Source: Icerya purchasi (taxonomy: Eukaryota; Arthropoda; Insecta; Hemiptera; Monophlebidae). Taken from it: a stretch of 64,000 nt of DNA. Positions 10,140 through 23,614 of the stretch are shown here, piece after piece. A program made the translations under genes and the position numbers. The first letter of the stretch is position 1. Every line of letters begins with the position of its first letter. The DNA lies in contig CM077115.1 of the NCBI GenBank assembly GCA_039619475.1, positions 491,433,352 through 491,497,351 on the forward strand, given 5' to 3'. Below the pieces are notes generated by a model. The model searched no databases, was not told the DNA's origin, and saw only the letters and a program-made list of their open reading frames with translations.

Positions 10140-13100
10140 GTAAATATCAGTATGAAATTTCTAAAACCTATACTCTTGCATGAAAACGCCTGAAAGTAAA
10201 ACTGACTCGTGAAACAATTACGAAACACCTGAAAAATGAGTTCGCATTGCCGAAAATTCAATAGCCGTATCGGAGTTAACATACCGGACTAATGTTTTGA
10301 ACTTGACATTATTTTCCTCTTAAGCCCAGTAGAAACACTATGTAGTTATTTTAATGAAACCTATAACGCGGTTTATTTTTATACCTCTTAGGATGTGTTC
10401 TTCCTTTATTATTATTATTTTTTTTTTCAAAAGAAAAGTCCGATATGTATATAATGTTGTTATATATTTTTGATATTCGATAATTTACAAAGAAACTGAA
10501 ACAAGGTAACCATTAAAGCCATGCACTCGCTTGGAGGGGTTTATAAATTTTATGTAGAGCGTGAATTGCTTAAATGACGCGTTGAAATAAATTATTTTCT
10601 CTTTCTTTGCATTTACTACAAAGTTACTCTCTGATAAGTGGAACAAACTATAATACAGTCACGCACAACGAAAGAAGCACATTTAAATATGAAATAAATA
10701 AAAAATTTCATACTTTTTGTACATGTAGGTCTGTGTAATCGGATGCGAAAATGAATTCTTGATGTATATCACCGAGTTTTAATGTTAAGTAACGATTAAT
10801 TGGTAACGTCGCTAACTTTCCGGAAGGAAAATGTTCGAATTGATCCTCGCGTATTGTTAGGAGAATTATATTCAACGTTGTTTTTGTTGACAAATTGAAG
10901 ATAACGTGTTGGCAACCTACTTTTGCGATTCTCAAACGAATCGAAAACAGTCCAGCTGGTGTAGATAGTGTTGGTCAAAATATTCGCGTGCCATTAAAAT
11001 CGTAGTTATTCACGATAGTGTGTCGTAGAAGTGGACACTAATGATGTCATAAGTAGCAAAACGGATACACTGCGAAATGTCGAAGGAGCTTTTGGAGGTG
11101 ACCAGCGCGGGATGATTGAAAAGTCCACTGAAATCATCAGGGCATCCGCGTACCGGTACAACAATCGGCTTACTTGTCGCCTACACAAAATAATTATAAA
11201 AGGGGGTGGGGGGGCTTACCTCATTACAATTCGGTACAGATTTACGGAGTCGCGGTTAGAAAACAATCTAAAACAAACGGTATACGGCAGGTAAAATTTT
11301 TTTTTTCGCACAAAGTCGGAGTAAAAAACAAATTAATGTAATAAATAGATTCGCATTTCGCATTAATTTCGAACCTATCGAGAGAAAAGAAAAGGAGGAA
11401 ACGAAACATATTATTACAAATTATGTCATGTCACATCCACTGCGTTACACGATAGAAAAGAGAAACCAGGATAAATTTTAAAAAGTCGAAATATTTATTC
11501 TATTTCGTATATAATATAAACGATAACCGCATAATAGTTTTTTACAATTGACATAAAGGAAAACTCATTGAACCTCTATATACATCGACTCCTTGTTATT
11601 TATTTAATAAAATAAAATAACCAATAAGAAACTTTTTAAGATAAATATGCAAATTTATGTTAGAATCGTCTATTCCGGGTAATATCCTGCCCAGAAAATA
11701 TAACCTTGGATACCTTAAATCGCCCGTCTTCAGTTACCGTATACTTGATTTGGTAGTGGTGTGTTTTTTATTTATGTTTTTTTTTTTTTTCTTTTGGCGC
11801 GTCAACGCAACAAGAAAGGAGAGAATCAGTTAAATGTTGATCCGGTCAGAAATAACCCCAAAATGAAAGAACTAAGAACTGCGATAATGTACCGAGAGGG
11901 AAGTGACAGGCGCAATAAGTTGTGTTATTTCGTTCAGGCGGGATTAAATTAAGAACATAGATAGATTATTTTCTTTATTATATGTTAATGTCTATAGTTG
12001 AGACGACTAAAGGAACCGCCCATCTTTATCCAAAAAAATAAAAAAATAAAAAAGTACCGATATTGAAACGGATTCGATACCATCTTTTTGACGGCGTTTG
12101 AGTTATAAAGGTATCCTTTGGTAAAATCATTAATTTGCGATGATCTATCGAACACTGTTTTATTCGGCGAAGTCCGGGCTGCTGTAGGTATCGCGGAGAT
12201 GCTTATCAGTTAAAACCAAAGTGCATGTGAATTATTGATAGCGGTCGGTAGCAGAGATATGAGAGTCCGGGGCGAGTGCTCGTTGCTTAAAAGCAATGCT
12301 GAGCGGTATCCGGCCGAGGGAAGTTTTATAAATCCTGTAAAAATCATTACTTTTATCAGGTTTTAATAGGGATAATTTTAGAGTTAGATAGTTACATATT
12401 ATTATTGTTGTAGTCGTCGTCTTTCGCTAATCGCGGCAGCATCTTCAGCGTCGTGCCACATTTTTTGTACGTTCTTGAATGAAATTATTTTCTTCTGTTT
12501 TATTATTGTCCCAGCTGGGTATACGTGTTCGATCCGTTGTGTTTAATTAATGATTTTTATGTAGTTATTCCGAAATATACGCGTTTTTTTAAGAAAAGTT
12601 TGCTTATTATGCGGTGTTCGTGATATCAACGTACCGGTGAAACCACCGCCATTCAAGTGCGGGGGGGGCGAGATTACAATTTAATTTTAGTCAGTCGTAT
12701 TAGAAAAAAAAAGAAAAGATTTTTTTTCTTCAAAATTCCTTTTTTTCGTATAATTTTTCCCGAAGCCTAGTGCTCCACAGGGGGGTAGCTCATCCGCAAG
12801 TGTGACACTTGCAAAGGTTACTGGCGCCGTTTTTTTTTTGTTTTGCATGAAATTTCTTTTTGTTCGAAATTTTCGGAAACTAGTCCGCAAAAGTTCTGAT
12901 ATATATCAGTAAAAGTTCCGATTTATATCAACGGAGGTTCCCGATTTATCACAATTGTAGCTTTCGGAATAGGGACCACGAAAAGCAGTTCTCTACAACT
13001 GACAACAAAATTAATCTGTCCGGGAAGAGGTCACACTATAAAATTCGTATTTTTCAAGTGATTTTAGACCATAGGTTTCAGCGTTAGACACGTTTTTAAC

Positions 13101-15580
13101 ATATAACATCAATCTTAAAAATCCTGCATTTTATTCCATTTAAACGGTTTTCGAGGCAAAAACTACGTCGGTTCGGCGCGTTATTACAAAGACGCCGTAT
13201 GTATTTTGCAAGCGGTGCATTTGATGAGCAACTTGATAGAAGGGAGAATTTTTATTTTAAATGTGATGATAGCAGTCATCGAAGAGAGCATTGTTTAATT
13301 TTTATGAAATAATAAATTAGACCAGAAAAATATATGGAATACAAAATTGAAACTAATAAGTAAGAAAACACGTTCAATTATGATTCGTCGCTTAACTACC
13401 TTTTCTCCTTGTTCCGTTATCTGCCTTTTTTTTCCTTTTACCTTTTTTGGTGCCGATACGTGAAATAGCGCCTCGAAAAATTTTCCCAGATACGCAGGCA
13501 TGTGTCGAAAAAAAAAAAAAATAAATAAATAAAAATAAATAAAAAACGTTTGATATTGCAGATGTAGTTTAACTCGCAAAAGCACGAGAATATGCTGAAG
13601 AGCTTTCCCCTTCTCATGAACTAAAGGCGGTGAAGGGGCCTAAGCTCATTAAGTTTGTCAACTGAAAGCGTATTAACTCGATGCGAAACAGAAAGCCGGC
13701 GCTGGGTAATAAATTTTAAAAAACGTGCCGTATATCGAAAAGGTGTGTAGGTAAGCCGGTAAAAAGAGTGAGTGCGCTGGGTTAGAGACACCGACAGCGG
13801 AAGCGGAAAAGGCGATGTATATTTGTTGCCATCTCCGTCAGACGGCTGGCGCTGCGACATTAGTGCGGTTTTGTTTTAAGTACGACGTCACGTATATATT
13901 GATGAATAAGTCTCTAGGCTCCGTGGTAATTCATCAAACGCGCTTCGTATCTATTTTCTGCGCTATCAATGCTCACACACATACATGTAATTGATATACA
14001 TATGTGTATGTATTTTATAATGAATGACAAGCTAATCTTCGTGTGATAGGGGTATGCTTACAAAGTTCTTGTTTGACACACAACTCCGTACAGTAATTTG
14101 AACAATACTAATCAGATGAGCTTCTAAGATATGAACGCGGGAAAACACGAACGCCGAACGAAAAGTCGATGAAATTGAAAATTACATTACTAATCTTTTT
14201 GATGCGGAAAAAAGCGGGAAGTGATCATCCGTAATACGGTGCAGCCTTTGTTTCATTGTCAAATGAACCGGCAAAAAAAAAAAAAAACTGAAGGAAAATC
14301 TACCCGAAAAACGACAAATGTATACCAATATTATACCGTACGCAGACGAGTGATTATTCGGAAATCTAATGTTGGCTGCGGTTTCGCAATAGGTTTCAGA
14401 TTCTAAATACTAGAATATTAATGATTCGATTTGAAATCGGAATTTTAAGCACACACTCGGGTCATTTACACGGTAATGAACGCGACTTTTGTAAGTGGTT
14501 TGAGCGTGTTAAAACTGTGTACGGAATTATGAAGAACTCTCCTCCCTGTAGATTAAAAATTACGAGAAAAGTAATCGAAAGTTACCAAAAGAAGGTCGAC
14601 TAGATTTATAGTTAGCGAATCGACTACTAATAATAAAAAATCACGAATAATTGTAAATAACAAAAACATCTTACGAATGAATATTAAATCACGCTCTGGC
14701 ATTTCCGAAATGTCTCATCTTTAGTTCTGAAGAAGAAAAAATAGTACACTATGCACAAGCTGAATATTTGATGGAAACTCTTAAACTTTCGTTAGCAAAG
14801 AAAAAAATGATCAGTAAAGACGCAATCTGATAGAGACCTAAGAGGTAGGTCGCAACCTTTCGGACGCTCTATACATTAGTCTAACGTTGGTTTACCTTAT
14901 TTTGTTGTTTCCCCCTCCCTCCCTTTTTTTTTCTTGCTTATTTAAACACCTAGTCCTATCAACTATTTGATAATCTATGGAATAAGTTAAAATAACACGA
15001 ATAAACAACCCATCCTAAAATAGATAGGCAATTTATTCATCTTTACTACTAATATTTCATTTCTTTTCTTTCTTCCAGCTGAAAATGAGGCATTAAACGT
15101 TTCTAACACATAGCTGTAAATTTTTTCTATTTATTTATTCGTCACTTCGTTAACTAATTAACAAACAGAATGTGTGTAGGAAAAGGAAAAATTGTTTTCC
15201 GTGGTACGTCGGCGTCCACTGAATGAAGTAGATTGTTGCTACTTGTATGCAGTGAATATAAGTTGTTTAAATACATGTTGCGAACATCAAACCGGTTCTA
15301 TAGAGAACATGTATTAGACGTGAAATTAAATAAGCATCTGGAGCTTGTTTCAAATTAAAAAATAACCAATTAACGAAAATTGATGGATTGTGAAGTCGAA
15401 AAAATCAAAGTCTAAAGTATGTCCTCCATGGATATCCTTGATAGAGTATCATGAATTGTGAAGTTAAGCTTTTCATAATGTACTTAAGGTTCTAGTGGAT
15501 CTAAGACTGGGGCCAGTTCCTTTGCTACTTTTGGATTATCCGTCTTTACTTTCAACCAGATTTCTCCGGTACCCAATTAT
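10140..15580. other. Long non-coding stretch, no gene recognised
   Basis: Over 5 kb with no protein family I can name. It holds T runs (10415-10427, 12827-12840), an 8-G run (12661-12668), a GC-richer patch around 12160-12320 and numerous short A runs. Open frames such as 11031-11294, 13295-13585 and 14421-14603 have no motif and are probably chance. No tRNA or rRNA seen. Confidence 0.4.
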
Positions 15581-15587
15581 TTCAGGC

Positions 15588-15668
15588 TGCGTGTAAACCT
15601 GGGAGCGACTTCGATCCGGAACGAGGCAAGTCTCGAACCCGTGACCTCCGGTTTGGTGTACCAAAAAA
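15588..15668 (-). mobile_element. Fragment of a second tRNA-derived SINE family
   Basis: Read on the minus strand, this contains GGTCACGGGTTCGAGAC, a good RNA polymerase III B box (GGTTCGANNC) in a T-arm context. It is followed by a body unlike the four main SINE copies (GTTCCGGATCGAAG, then CAGGTTTACACGCAGCCTG). The A box and acceptor half are missing or decayed. It is best read as a partial SINE of another family. Confidence 0.45.
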
Positions 15669-16017
15669 AGAAACTGAAACTTGGAACGAAACAAAAAGCG
15701 GAAAAAATAAAATTTCAAACTTAAAACGATCGCGTTACATTTAAAATAAAAGGAGAATACTCATCGTACAGAAAATGAAAAAAAAACATTTTTTGGAATT
15801 TCGTTAAGGATAAACACGATATCGCCTAATGTTTTATAAGGTTTTTCTTTTTTTTTTTCTTTCTAAATACGATTATTATTTGTATATAGATTAGGCAAAC
15901 AGGTAGGATAAAATAAGGCGTTTATCGAAGAACCTACGAATCCCAAAACGTTCGAGAAAACTAGAGTTTTTTTTAGCGAAAAATTAAAATTGGTCACTCT
16001 GGTTAGAGAGATCCGAT

Positions 16018-16029
16018 AGAAATACATAT
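16018..16029. repeat. Target-site duplication, SINE copy 1 (3' flank)
   Basis: AGAAATACATAT, repeated exactly at 16410-16421. It defines the SINE ends at 16030 and 16409. Confidence 0.85.
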
Positions 16030-16409
16030 TTTTTCTTCTTTAGGTGCCATACGCTACATCGTGTTGGTGCAACCTATTCGTATTTTTTAGCTGTTGTACC
16101 GATATAGGTTGCGTACCAGGCAATTATTATATGCAACGCAGGTGTACACAACACGTAAGACTACACTTACAACTGATATTGTGATTGTTTGATTTATACG
16201 AGTGCTGTCCCGTGTGTGCGTGTCTTACTGTGTACCAACCAATCCGCATATGATTGTATACGTGGTGGTTTTCCATTGCCTTCCACGTGATTATTAGCGA
16301 ATATTTTTAATTTTAATTCTTTGTAATAAGTTCTGTCGTCGCCCGGGATCGCACCCGTAACCTCCATAACGGAAGTCAAGCGCTTTAGCAACTAGGCTAT
16401 CACGACGAC
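16030..16409 (-). mobile_element. tRNA-derived SINE, copy 1 (380 bp, complete)
   Basis: On the minus strand the element starts GTCGTCGTGATAGCCTAG. Its head folds like a tRNA: GTCGTCG pairs with CGACGAC about 65 nt on, an A box (TAGCCTAGTTGCTA) and B box (GGTGCGATCC, GGTTCGATCC in other copies) sit at the expected spacing, and a T-arm hairpin is visible. The roughly 300-nt body includes ACGTGGAAGGCAATGG and AAACCACCACGTA, then TGCGTTGCATATAA, and ends GTATGGCACC followed by an A/G-rich tail. Perfect 12-bp target duplications flank it. No protein is encoded; it would rely on a LINE for retrotransposition. An open frame over 16194-16391 is incidental. Confidence 0.9.
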
Positions 16410-16417
16410 AGAAATAC

Positions 16418-16421
<4 letters not shown>
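16410..16421. repeat. Target-site duplication, SINE copy 1 (5' flank)
   Basis: Second copy of AGAAATACATAT; it merges into the TA microsatellite that follows. Confidence 0.85.

Positions 16422-16478
<57 letters not shown>
16419..16478. repeat. (TA)n microsatellite
   Basis: Sixty bases of almost pure TA with a single TACA interruption. Confidence 0.95.
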
Positions 16479-16479
<1 letters not shown>

Positions 16480-16481
<2 letters not shown>

Positions 16482-19400
16482 GGTCATTTCATTTTACTTT
16501 GTTGTCTTTTTTGACGCGTCAACTACAAACATTAGCCTAACGCGAGTATGTAATAATTTTAGTAATGCATTTTGATTTTTTTTAAATTAATTACAAAATA
16601 AACGCAGGAGGAAGTGTAAAAAATAAACCAGCGAAGGAAGTAATCAACCCTCTTTAGCCAATTAGGATGAGCCAGTTCACCACTACGTCTAATCTAGTAA
16701 TGGAAAAATATTATATTACGTGAGAAAACATCAAAATTCATTTGAAGGTTTACTCTACACGTTAATGATAGATTTGCAACGTGTTAAAGAATGTTTTAAA
16801 TTCTTTTTGTAATATCATTTCATATTATTCACCTGATTCGCTTTCAGTAGTATTTTCTAGCGAATGCACGCTTGTTCCGTTTTCTTTTGCATCTGGCCAA
16901 TAATTTCTATTTATCGCTGCGCAACATACAAAAAAAAAGGAATAAAAACTTTTACAAAAAAAAAAACAAGAAAAAAATAGCTCTACTTGTGAGCCGTTTA
17001 CAATCGAGCCTTGACTGTGGTTGTTGTTTGTGACCGTTTACAGTTTATCTTTTCCATTGTCAATTTTATAATTCCGAATTTCTTCAATTATTTCATTAAA
17101 ATCTATTTCGTAAAAGTCTACATCGCGTTACGTAGAAAATTACCACACGAGTGTATTTTGTTCGATAATATAATTTTAGTCTCCGGAAGAGTTTTTAGTA
17201 TTTTAATAATCGCCGTAAACAGTTTATACAAATGTATCTGTAGAATGTTAATTTTTCAAAGAACGACATAATTATGGGTTTTATCGAATATTCGAATTAT
17301 TAGAATTTTTGCACATCCTGTTTCCGTTTATCTATTAATTCTAATTAGATATATATTTCGTATCGTAAATGCCATGTACATTTCCAGCTTCAAAAGTCAT
17401 TTTCTGTTAGATATCGAAAGAAGAATTACGTGTTAGTTGTAGAAAATATAGTAATTATAAATTTCGATAAGAAAATGAAATTCAGGGAATAAAACAATTT
17501 GAAAAATAGATATAAAAATATGTTCGCAGACATAAACTGGCAGAGTGCAGAAGGCTTATGATCATGATGGTCCCCTCTGATTAATAAACGTTGCGTTCCG
17601 GATTAAGTCGGTTTACCACACAGATTAATAGAAGTGTTGCCCTATCGAGATTTACAAAATTAACATGAACTGTACGCTTCCGAGATGTACGCTTCCGAGA
17701 TTTCCCGGATCGAGATACAAAACTCTATCTCCAAACTTCTCCGCTCCCGGTACAACTGCAGCGCATAATTTTCGCATCCTAACATAACTCTACTCGGCGG
17801 GAGTGCAAGATGACACTTTAGGAAAAGTGATACAATCAGTTATCTCTATTTTTCCTATTAATAATAATTCTCTTAAGAGCGCTTTCTCTTTTCAAATAAT
17901 CGGTTTTACTTAATTTACTCGTTAAAGCGAAAAAATTGTACTCGAATAGTTAACTCGATAAATATCGTCGAGTTTGAATTTCCCCCTTTGCTTAAAAGAG
18001 CGTCGTACGTTGCAGGATTATGATAAATGTACGATTTTAAAAGTTTCACGTTTCTTTTTTTTTTTTTTTGTCGGTCCTTCTAGTTTTTATTGGATGCGTT
18101 TGCAGTCGTGTCGTACGACTAAAAATGTTTAAGTTGAATAATTAAACGCGATAAAAGTATTCGAATTTAGCTGATACAGTGTGTGTGTGTGTGTGTGTCG
18201 AAGTTGACTTCTTCTATCGTTTACAAGAACGATTTCGATAATTAAAAATTCGAATCGAATTTTTGTCGATTAAGAGTTTGGTAAAGAAAAAAGAAAAATT
18301 TGTGTTGATGTTTAGGAGGCGTAATTAAGGAGAAACAAACGCATTCGCGGGTTTAAATAAATTAAAGTACCAATAGTGTCCGTCTTTTATTTTTATTTAT
18401 TCGCTCAGCGAAACGTTTTCGACATGTTCAGGTGCTTACACAAGTTCAAAGTATAAATTGACTATTCCGTTTGGGGGGGGGAAATAAACGCCGAAAAGGA
18501 GAAGAAAAAGTTGTGATTTCAATAATCTTCGGAGAAGCTTTTCGAATTGTACACATTAACGATAGAGTAAAGAGAGATCTGTTCGCGGTTTTAAATTACA
18601 AAAAAAAAAAAGAAAAAGCCAAAAACAAAATGCGATGTAATCTTTAGGAACTAGCTGTTCAAAATAACAAAAAAAAAAGTTGGCAACTATCACCGCGACT
18701 TTGAAATTAATTACCGCGAAAAAGAAAAGGAAAAATTCGTTGTTTCTCTTCGTTTTCGAGCTTTGGAAAACCGCAGTTAAACAATTCCGCTCAAAATGTC
18801 GCATCCAGAGGCAACGTACAACGGGACTATAAAAATTACAATTCAATTTGCATACCGCTAACGATCATCAAAAACCAATTAAAGTCGCGAATTCCGCTTG
18901 GCGACACAAAACCACAGAAATCGACCAGCTCGTGTCCTAATTACATCGCGCGCAGAATTTATTATTTTTTACTTCATATTTCTCCCGTTTTAATTGAGAG
19001 TTCTTTAACGAATTTAAATGTAAAATAACGCGATCTGCTTAGAAATCGTTGTTCGAAAACTAACGGCATTCACTAAGATCAAGAATATACCGGGGTCGCG
19101 GGGCATTTCGATGAAATTGAACCTTTCTCAAAGTAGCAATACCGTTTTTAGTTATAAACACAGTGATGACGGGGGTAAACTATATTTTCGCAAAATTCTA
19201 CGACCCGATGTGGTACGTTGTAAATCAGCATCAAAAAATGAACATCTTGAAAATTTTCTTTAGACGCCCCGATGTTTACTTGTACCACCGTGTAAACGGG
19301 GTTAATGATGCAGCGTGAGGTATGTCAGTTTATCTTCAATTTATGCATTTGACACGTTGCAACTATTTTATCGTTGCTAAATTACTCGTAGAGCTTGAGG

Positions 19401-19740
19401 GTTTAAAGCAATTTTTTTTTTTTGTCTTCTTCACATCTAGAACTGACTATTATCGTGTGCTCACTCTTTATATCTCAAGAGTAAGAAGCCTTTGAGCTGT
19501 TATCAAGCTATCTCACGGCGGCCCAGTCCGCCGTGTCCACTGAATGTCACAAAGTAAATATACTTGTTGACAGAAATAATGTATATTTACTAATACTAAT
19601 AAAAACTATAGCACTTGATGATTTGTTTTTATGACTAGTATGATTAATATCTTATTATCGAACATTGAAACAAAAAAACTATTCACAATAAATCAACAAC
19701 GAACAGCGATTACAAAAAAAGTACATATATAATTCTTCGG
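16480..19740. other. Non-coding stretch, nothing recognised
   Basis: Includes a GT run (18179-18198), a 9-G run (18473-18481), several A/T runs and a GC-rich perfect hairpin at 19514-19535 (CACGGCGG, 6-nt loop, CCGCCGTG). No coding family or RNA gene is recognised. Confidence 0.4.
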
Positions 19741-19744
19741 AAGA

Positions 19745-20110
19745 TAATTTAATTAACAATTATCGCGGGTTCTCTGACACTCAACGTTTCGATCATCGTA
19801 CTCTATCAGAGTAAAAACGGATACTACTCCTTGACGAACGAGCGCAAGACTCGCGAAAACCCAGGTAGTCGATCAGCTGTCGGTACTGCCCGACCAGTCG
19901 CAACTACACATCATGCTTATCACACGCGTAATTTCTGGCAAAATTACGTCGCTTTAGTCGGGCAGTGTATCCGCGTCTAGCCTTAGTTAATTTTACGTTA
20001 TTATAATTGTGTTGGTACGGCATCGGAATTATGTATATTCCAACTTCCCAACCGTTCGAACCATTTAATCAGCTACTTCACTTTACTCGGTTCGAACATT
20101 ACGAGAGAAT
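19745..20110 (-). other. GC-richer structured segment, possible old element
   Basis: This 360-bp patch is less AT-rich than its surroundings and holds several inverted repeats: TACTCT/AGAGTA around 19799-19813; ACTGCCCGAC (19877-19886) against GTCGGGCAGT (19958-19967); and GTTCGAACC against GGTTCGAAC around 20054-20098. On the minus strand it carries CGAAACGTTGAG, nearly identical to CGAAACGCTGAG in the palindrome at 35.0-35.2 kb. This could be the end of a retroelement such as a Penelope-like element, but no coding supports that. Confidence 0.3.
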
Positions 20111-20349
20111 TATATATACGAAATACTATGCTGTGTTGATCGATAATAAATAAAATAAGGAATATAAAATTTAATCTATGTTTTTTCATTTCCCACAGCA
20201 TAGTAAAGCCAGAATTCCAAATACAAAATCAATATTTTATTCAAGTTACTCACTGTAGGCTCATGACACTATATAGTCATTTACTAGATTTTAATGGAAT
20301 AAGATCGTGAATTTCAAGATCATTAGCCGATCCCGAATTTATTTATCGA

Positions 20350-21460
20350 ATAATCACGCTAGGTCAATAACGTTTCTTCTTTTCAACCAGTTACAACTTG
20401 TTGGTCGTTGTAGTAAATTCGTTAGCGTTTTCATTTCAACTTCGACAGGTGATTTTTAACCGCCAGCTTTATTTCTTCAGTAACATACTTCACTTGTAAA
20501 TCCTGATGTAGTGTTTGGTTGGACACAAACCATGGTGCTCTTGATCATTGGATCGTAGCATCTTATTTTGACAGCGCTGTATTCTATCCACACTACTTTT
20601 GGAAGCGCATCCCCATAATTCAGCTGAGGTCAGCCATATCGGTTTTAATACCATGTGGTATATTTTGCCGTCGCGATAGCCTAGTTGCTAGAGCGCTTGA
20701 CTTCCGTTATGAAGATCACGGGTTCGATCCCGAGCGACGACGAACTTATTACAAGAATAAATAAATAAATAAAATAATCGCTAGTGGAAGGCAATGACAA
20801 ACCACCACGTACAACATCATCATATGCGCGCTAGGTCAGTACACAGCAGACACACACGGGACTGCACTTGTATATGCCGATATAAATCAAACGATTACTA
20901 ATCAGTTCCGAATGTAGTCTTGCGTGTGTACACCTGCGTTGCATATAACAATTGCTATGAACACTAATACTTATGTCTGTACAACTGAGATGTACGAATA
21001 GGTAGTCGCCGACGCTCAGGAATTAAGTATGGCACTATAAAGAGAATTTATTTGAAATATGTAATTGGGAACGCGGTCCAAGCAACCAATAAAGTTGTCT
21101 TGTTTTCAAATTTAGTTCTGTTATTTTTGTTTTGATATGATGAAGCCACGTAAGTGTTTCATCTAGATCTACTCTAAGATATTTTATGTTTGTATTTGTT
21201 TGTTATTTATAGACGTATGATATTTGTTACGTACAATTTTTGTCTTTGTTATTTTCATTTATTACGATTTTTCATTTATTCAGCCAATCAATGATTTTAT
21301 TTAGCACATTTTGTAAATTTTCTGTGGACTTTTCTGGGTTCTCGTGCGTTGCCATAATTGCCATATCGTCAGCGAATGTTGCTAGTAGTGCGTCATCTGT
21401 CTCTTGCATATCATAAGTAAACAATAAATACAAGAGACCGTAGTTCCTTTTAGTCTTACT
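20350..21460 (-). pseudogene. Decayed Jockey-type LINE reverse transcriptase, split by a SINE
   Basis: Minus-strand translation in shifting frames follows a Jockey reverse transcriptase from palm to C-terminus. Near 21430-21330 is YLLFTYD...LLATFADDMAIMA, with the catalytic FADD encoded at 21365-21376. Near 21200-21070 is KYLRVDLDETLTWLHHIK and RQLYWLLGPRSQLH. After the SINE come MVLKPIW..AELWGCASKS and IQRCQNKMLR (20650-20560), LHQDLQVKYVTEEIK (20520-20480) and a final LKRRNVIDLA followed by a stop near 20360, equivalent to the RRLKR...DLV end of Jockey proteins. The same blocks occur in the better-preserved Jockey copy at 48.8-50.6 kb, but this copy is more diverged. Stops and frameshifts make it non-functional. 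The 5' part is missing. Confidence 0.85.
20667..21043 (+). mobile_element. tRNA-derived SINE, copy 2, nested in a Jockey fragment
   Basis: It starts GCCGTCGCGATAGCCTAG, has an A box (TAGCCTAGTTGCTA), a B box (GGTTCGATCC) and the acceptor-pairing CGACGAC, then the same body as copy 1 (GTGGAAGGCAATGAC, AAACCACCACGTAC, TGCGTTGCATATAAC). It ends AAGTATGGCACTATAAAGAG. It contains a small AAATAAATAAATAA expansion (20756-20772). Jockey coding similarity stops at its left edge and resumes at its right edge. The target duplication is not clear. Open frame 20519-20764 is incidental. Confidence 0.88.
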
Positions 21461-21469
21461 TCACCGTTC

Positions 21470-23610
21470 TGTTGTTGTCTCCATTATTCCTGTACGTTTT
21501 AACAATTCCTCGTTACCTAACCCCTTAAGTCGTTTTTCGTAGGTTTATAACACTCCCTACTGAATCAAAGCGCTTATTTGCGACGCTGTTCGACGTACTT
21601 ATTAAATGTTCACCTCTTTCTGTTCAGCGCTCTACTCTGTAGTCCAATTTGATAAGACTTAATCTTCCGACTCCATATTATATCCTGTCTTTTCCTTCTC
21701 CACACGTTATTCCCGCTTTTCTTGCTCTTTTCTACTAACAACATTTGATATCGTATAAAAATACTAATTATAATTCTTTTTTTTTCTTCTTCTTTTAATT
21801 GTTCCCAGGTAAAAAAGTCCCTAGTTGGTGAGCCCGCGATCCCCCCCCCAAAAAAAAGAAAAGCAAACTTGGTCTGTAATAAAAAAAGGTTTAAACTAAA
21901 ATGTATTATTTTTAATTCTGTTGCTAATAATTAACAGTGTTGCTATTTTTCAGAATTAAGGCACATGATGGTGTGTTGGTAAAAGAGTAATTTAACCACG
22001 TTCGGACTAAAAGCTGATAAATATAGTCGGAAAAGGAATGAGAAGAGAAGAAAATCAGCCTGGAAGAAGAGGGTTTAAGTGTTTTTGAGAAATCTCCGTT
22101 ACCGAAGAACCGCGAAAAACTAGAATGAAAAGAATTGCGGACGTATCGAAAAAGTTTGACGGCGGGAAATTTGATAGCGAAGGCGAAGAATTTGAAGGGA
22201 AGCGGCGCGCATAGTTAACCGAAAAATCTGCAAAGTAAATATGTCGCCTGCGTTAAAACTTGCGTTATGAATTCGCGGAATATAGGCATATTAAAAAGTA
22301 GATGAAAAGTTAATAAAACGCATTTTCCATTAGTACACAACAGAACTGACTGGAATTTTAATCGCTCAGAAAACTATAGATAAGTTTATGGAAGTTTTCG
22401 AAATTCCGAAAATGTGCCTAAAAATCTGACGAATTAGGACAGGTGCGCAGGTAGGCTGGTTGCTAATTAAAAGTTCAGAAAACGTTGCAGTGACGAGTGT
22501 GTGCTCTGCGTCGCCTCGCATTATTACAATTTATTATCTTTCGTTAGAGCTGCACTATCTCTTTTCGCTCTGGTATACCATAATCACGAGGAAAGAGGTA
22601 ATTTTAAAGCTATTCGAATCCACGCCTAAAACTAGACGAGGCACAAACATAATAAAGGACATGCATAGAACTGGGTAAGATCAACTTCATCGGGGCAACG
22701 TGTGCATCGATGAAGTTTACAGTCTGTTCGTGAGAAACACGTGTATCCCCGCAGAAGAAGAGGTTTGATAAAACTACATATTCATTTTTAGAGACAGGTC
22801 AAATATAAAATCCCATCGAATAGGTTAAAATTTGCGGCTTACCATTTTTTTGTTTTTTCTTAACAACTCCACAAAGTGGAAATTGTGTTTATTCGTTTTA
22901 CATTTATTTTGTATCGAGTAATTTACAATAAGTCAGAATAATTACAGATTTTGCGTGATTTCGTTATTGTATTTTTTCTTACATTTCAATGAATAATCAA
23001 TACCGTTTATTATTATTATTATTATTAATTATTATATGAAATTACCATGATTAGAGATGCGCTCTCGAATATTTTAATTGTTTTCTTTTTCTTTTTGAGC
23101 GTGTCAACTATATAATCCAGTATAAGTGATGGAAGTTTCACTGCGCGGCCGCGGTATCTTCTACCCGAACGGAACACAATTAACTAAATCAACTATAGCA
23201 GTTGGGGTTTCATTTTAATTAGTTAAATTTGTTAAATTTTGTTTTTTCTAAAAAAAAAAAAAAAAAAAAGAACAAAAAACCCATTTAGAGAGTGTTTTTT
23301 ATCTTGTGGCAGCTTCACTTCTTGGCAAAGCTATATTCTAACAAAGCTACGTAGTAGGCAGTTATACACTGAACTGTTTTATCGGTGTTCCGTTATTACG
23401 TGATTTTCCGTAAATGTGTCCGTCGAGTGTGACCAATTCGAGATTACCCCTTGAACCTGTTGTTTACATAAGAGGTTTTCCACAGATCGACATCCGCGTA
23501 ACTTACTTTGTCGCATTTAAAACTTTTAATCTTCCGTTTAAAATGGCGATCCTCCGCTTGCAGTTAGAAAAACTGTAGTATTGATGACAACTGTGACTTG
23601 AACGTTCGAC
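21470..23610. other. Non-coding stretch, nothing recognised
   Basis: Contains a 9-C run followed by A (21841-21857), a TTA run (23006-23026) and an A run (23250-23269). The part at 21470-21680 could be further decayed Jockey sequence upstream of the RT fragment, but I could not follow a frame. Confidence 0.35.
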
Positions 23611-23614
23611 TACT

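Noticed and set aside
20667..20740. A genuine tRNA gene
   Set aside because: The head has A and B boxes and an acceptor stem but is followed by a conserved 300-nt body present in four dispersed copies, and the anticodon arm is abnormal. It is a SINE.
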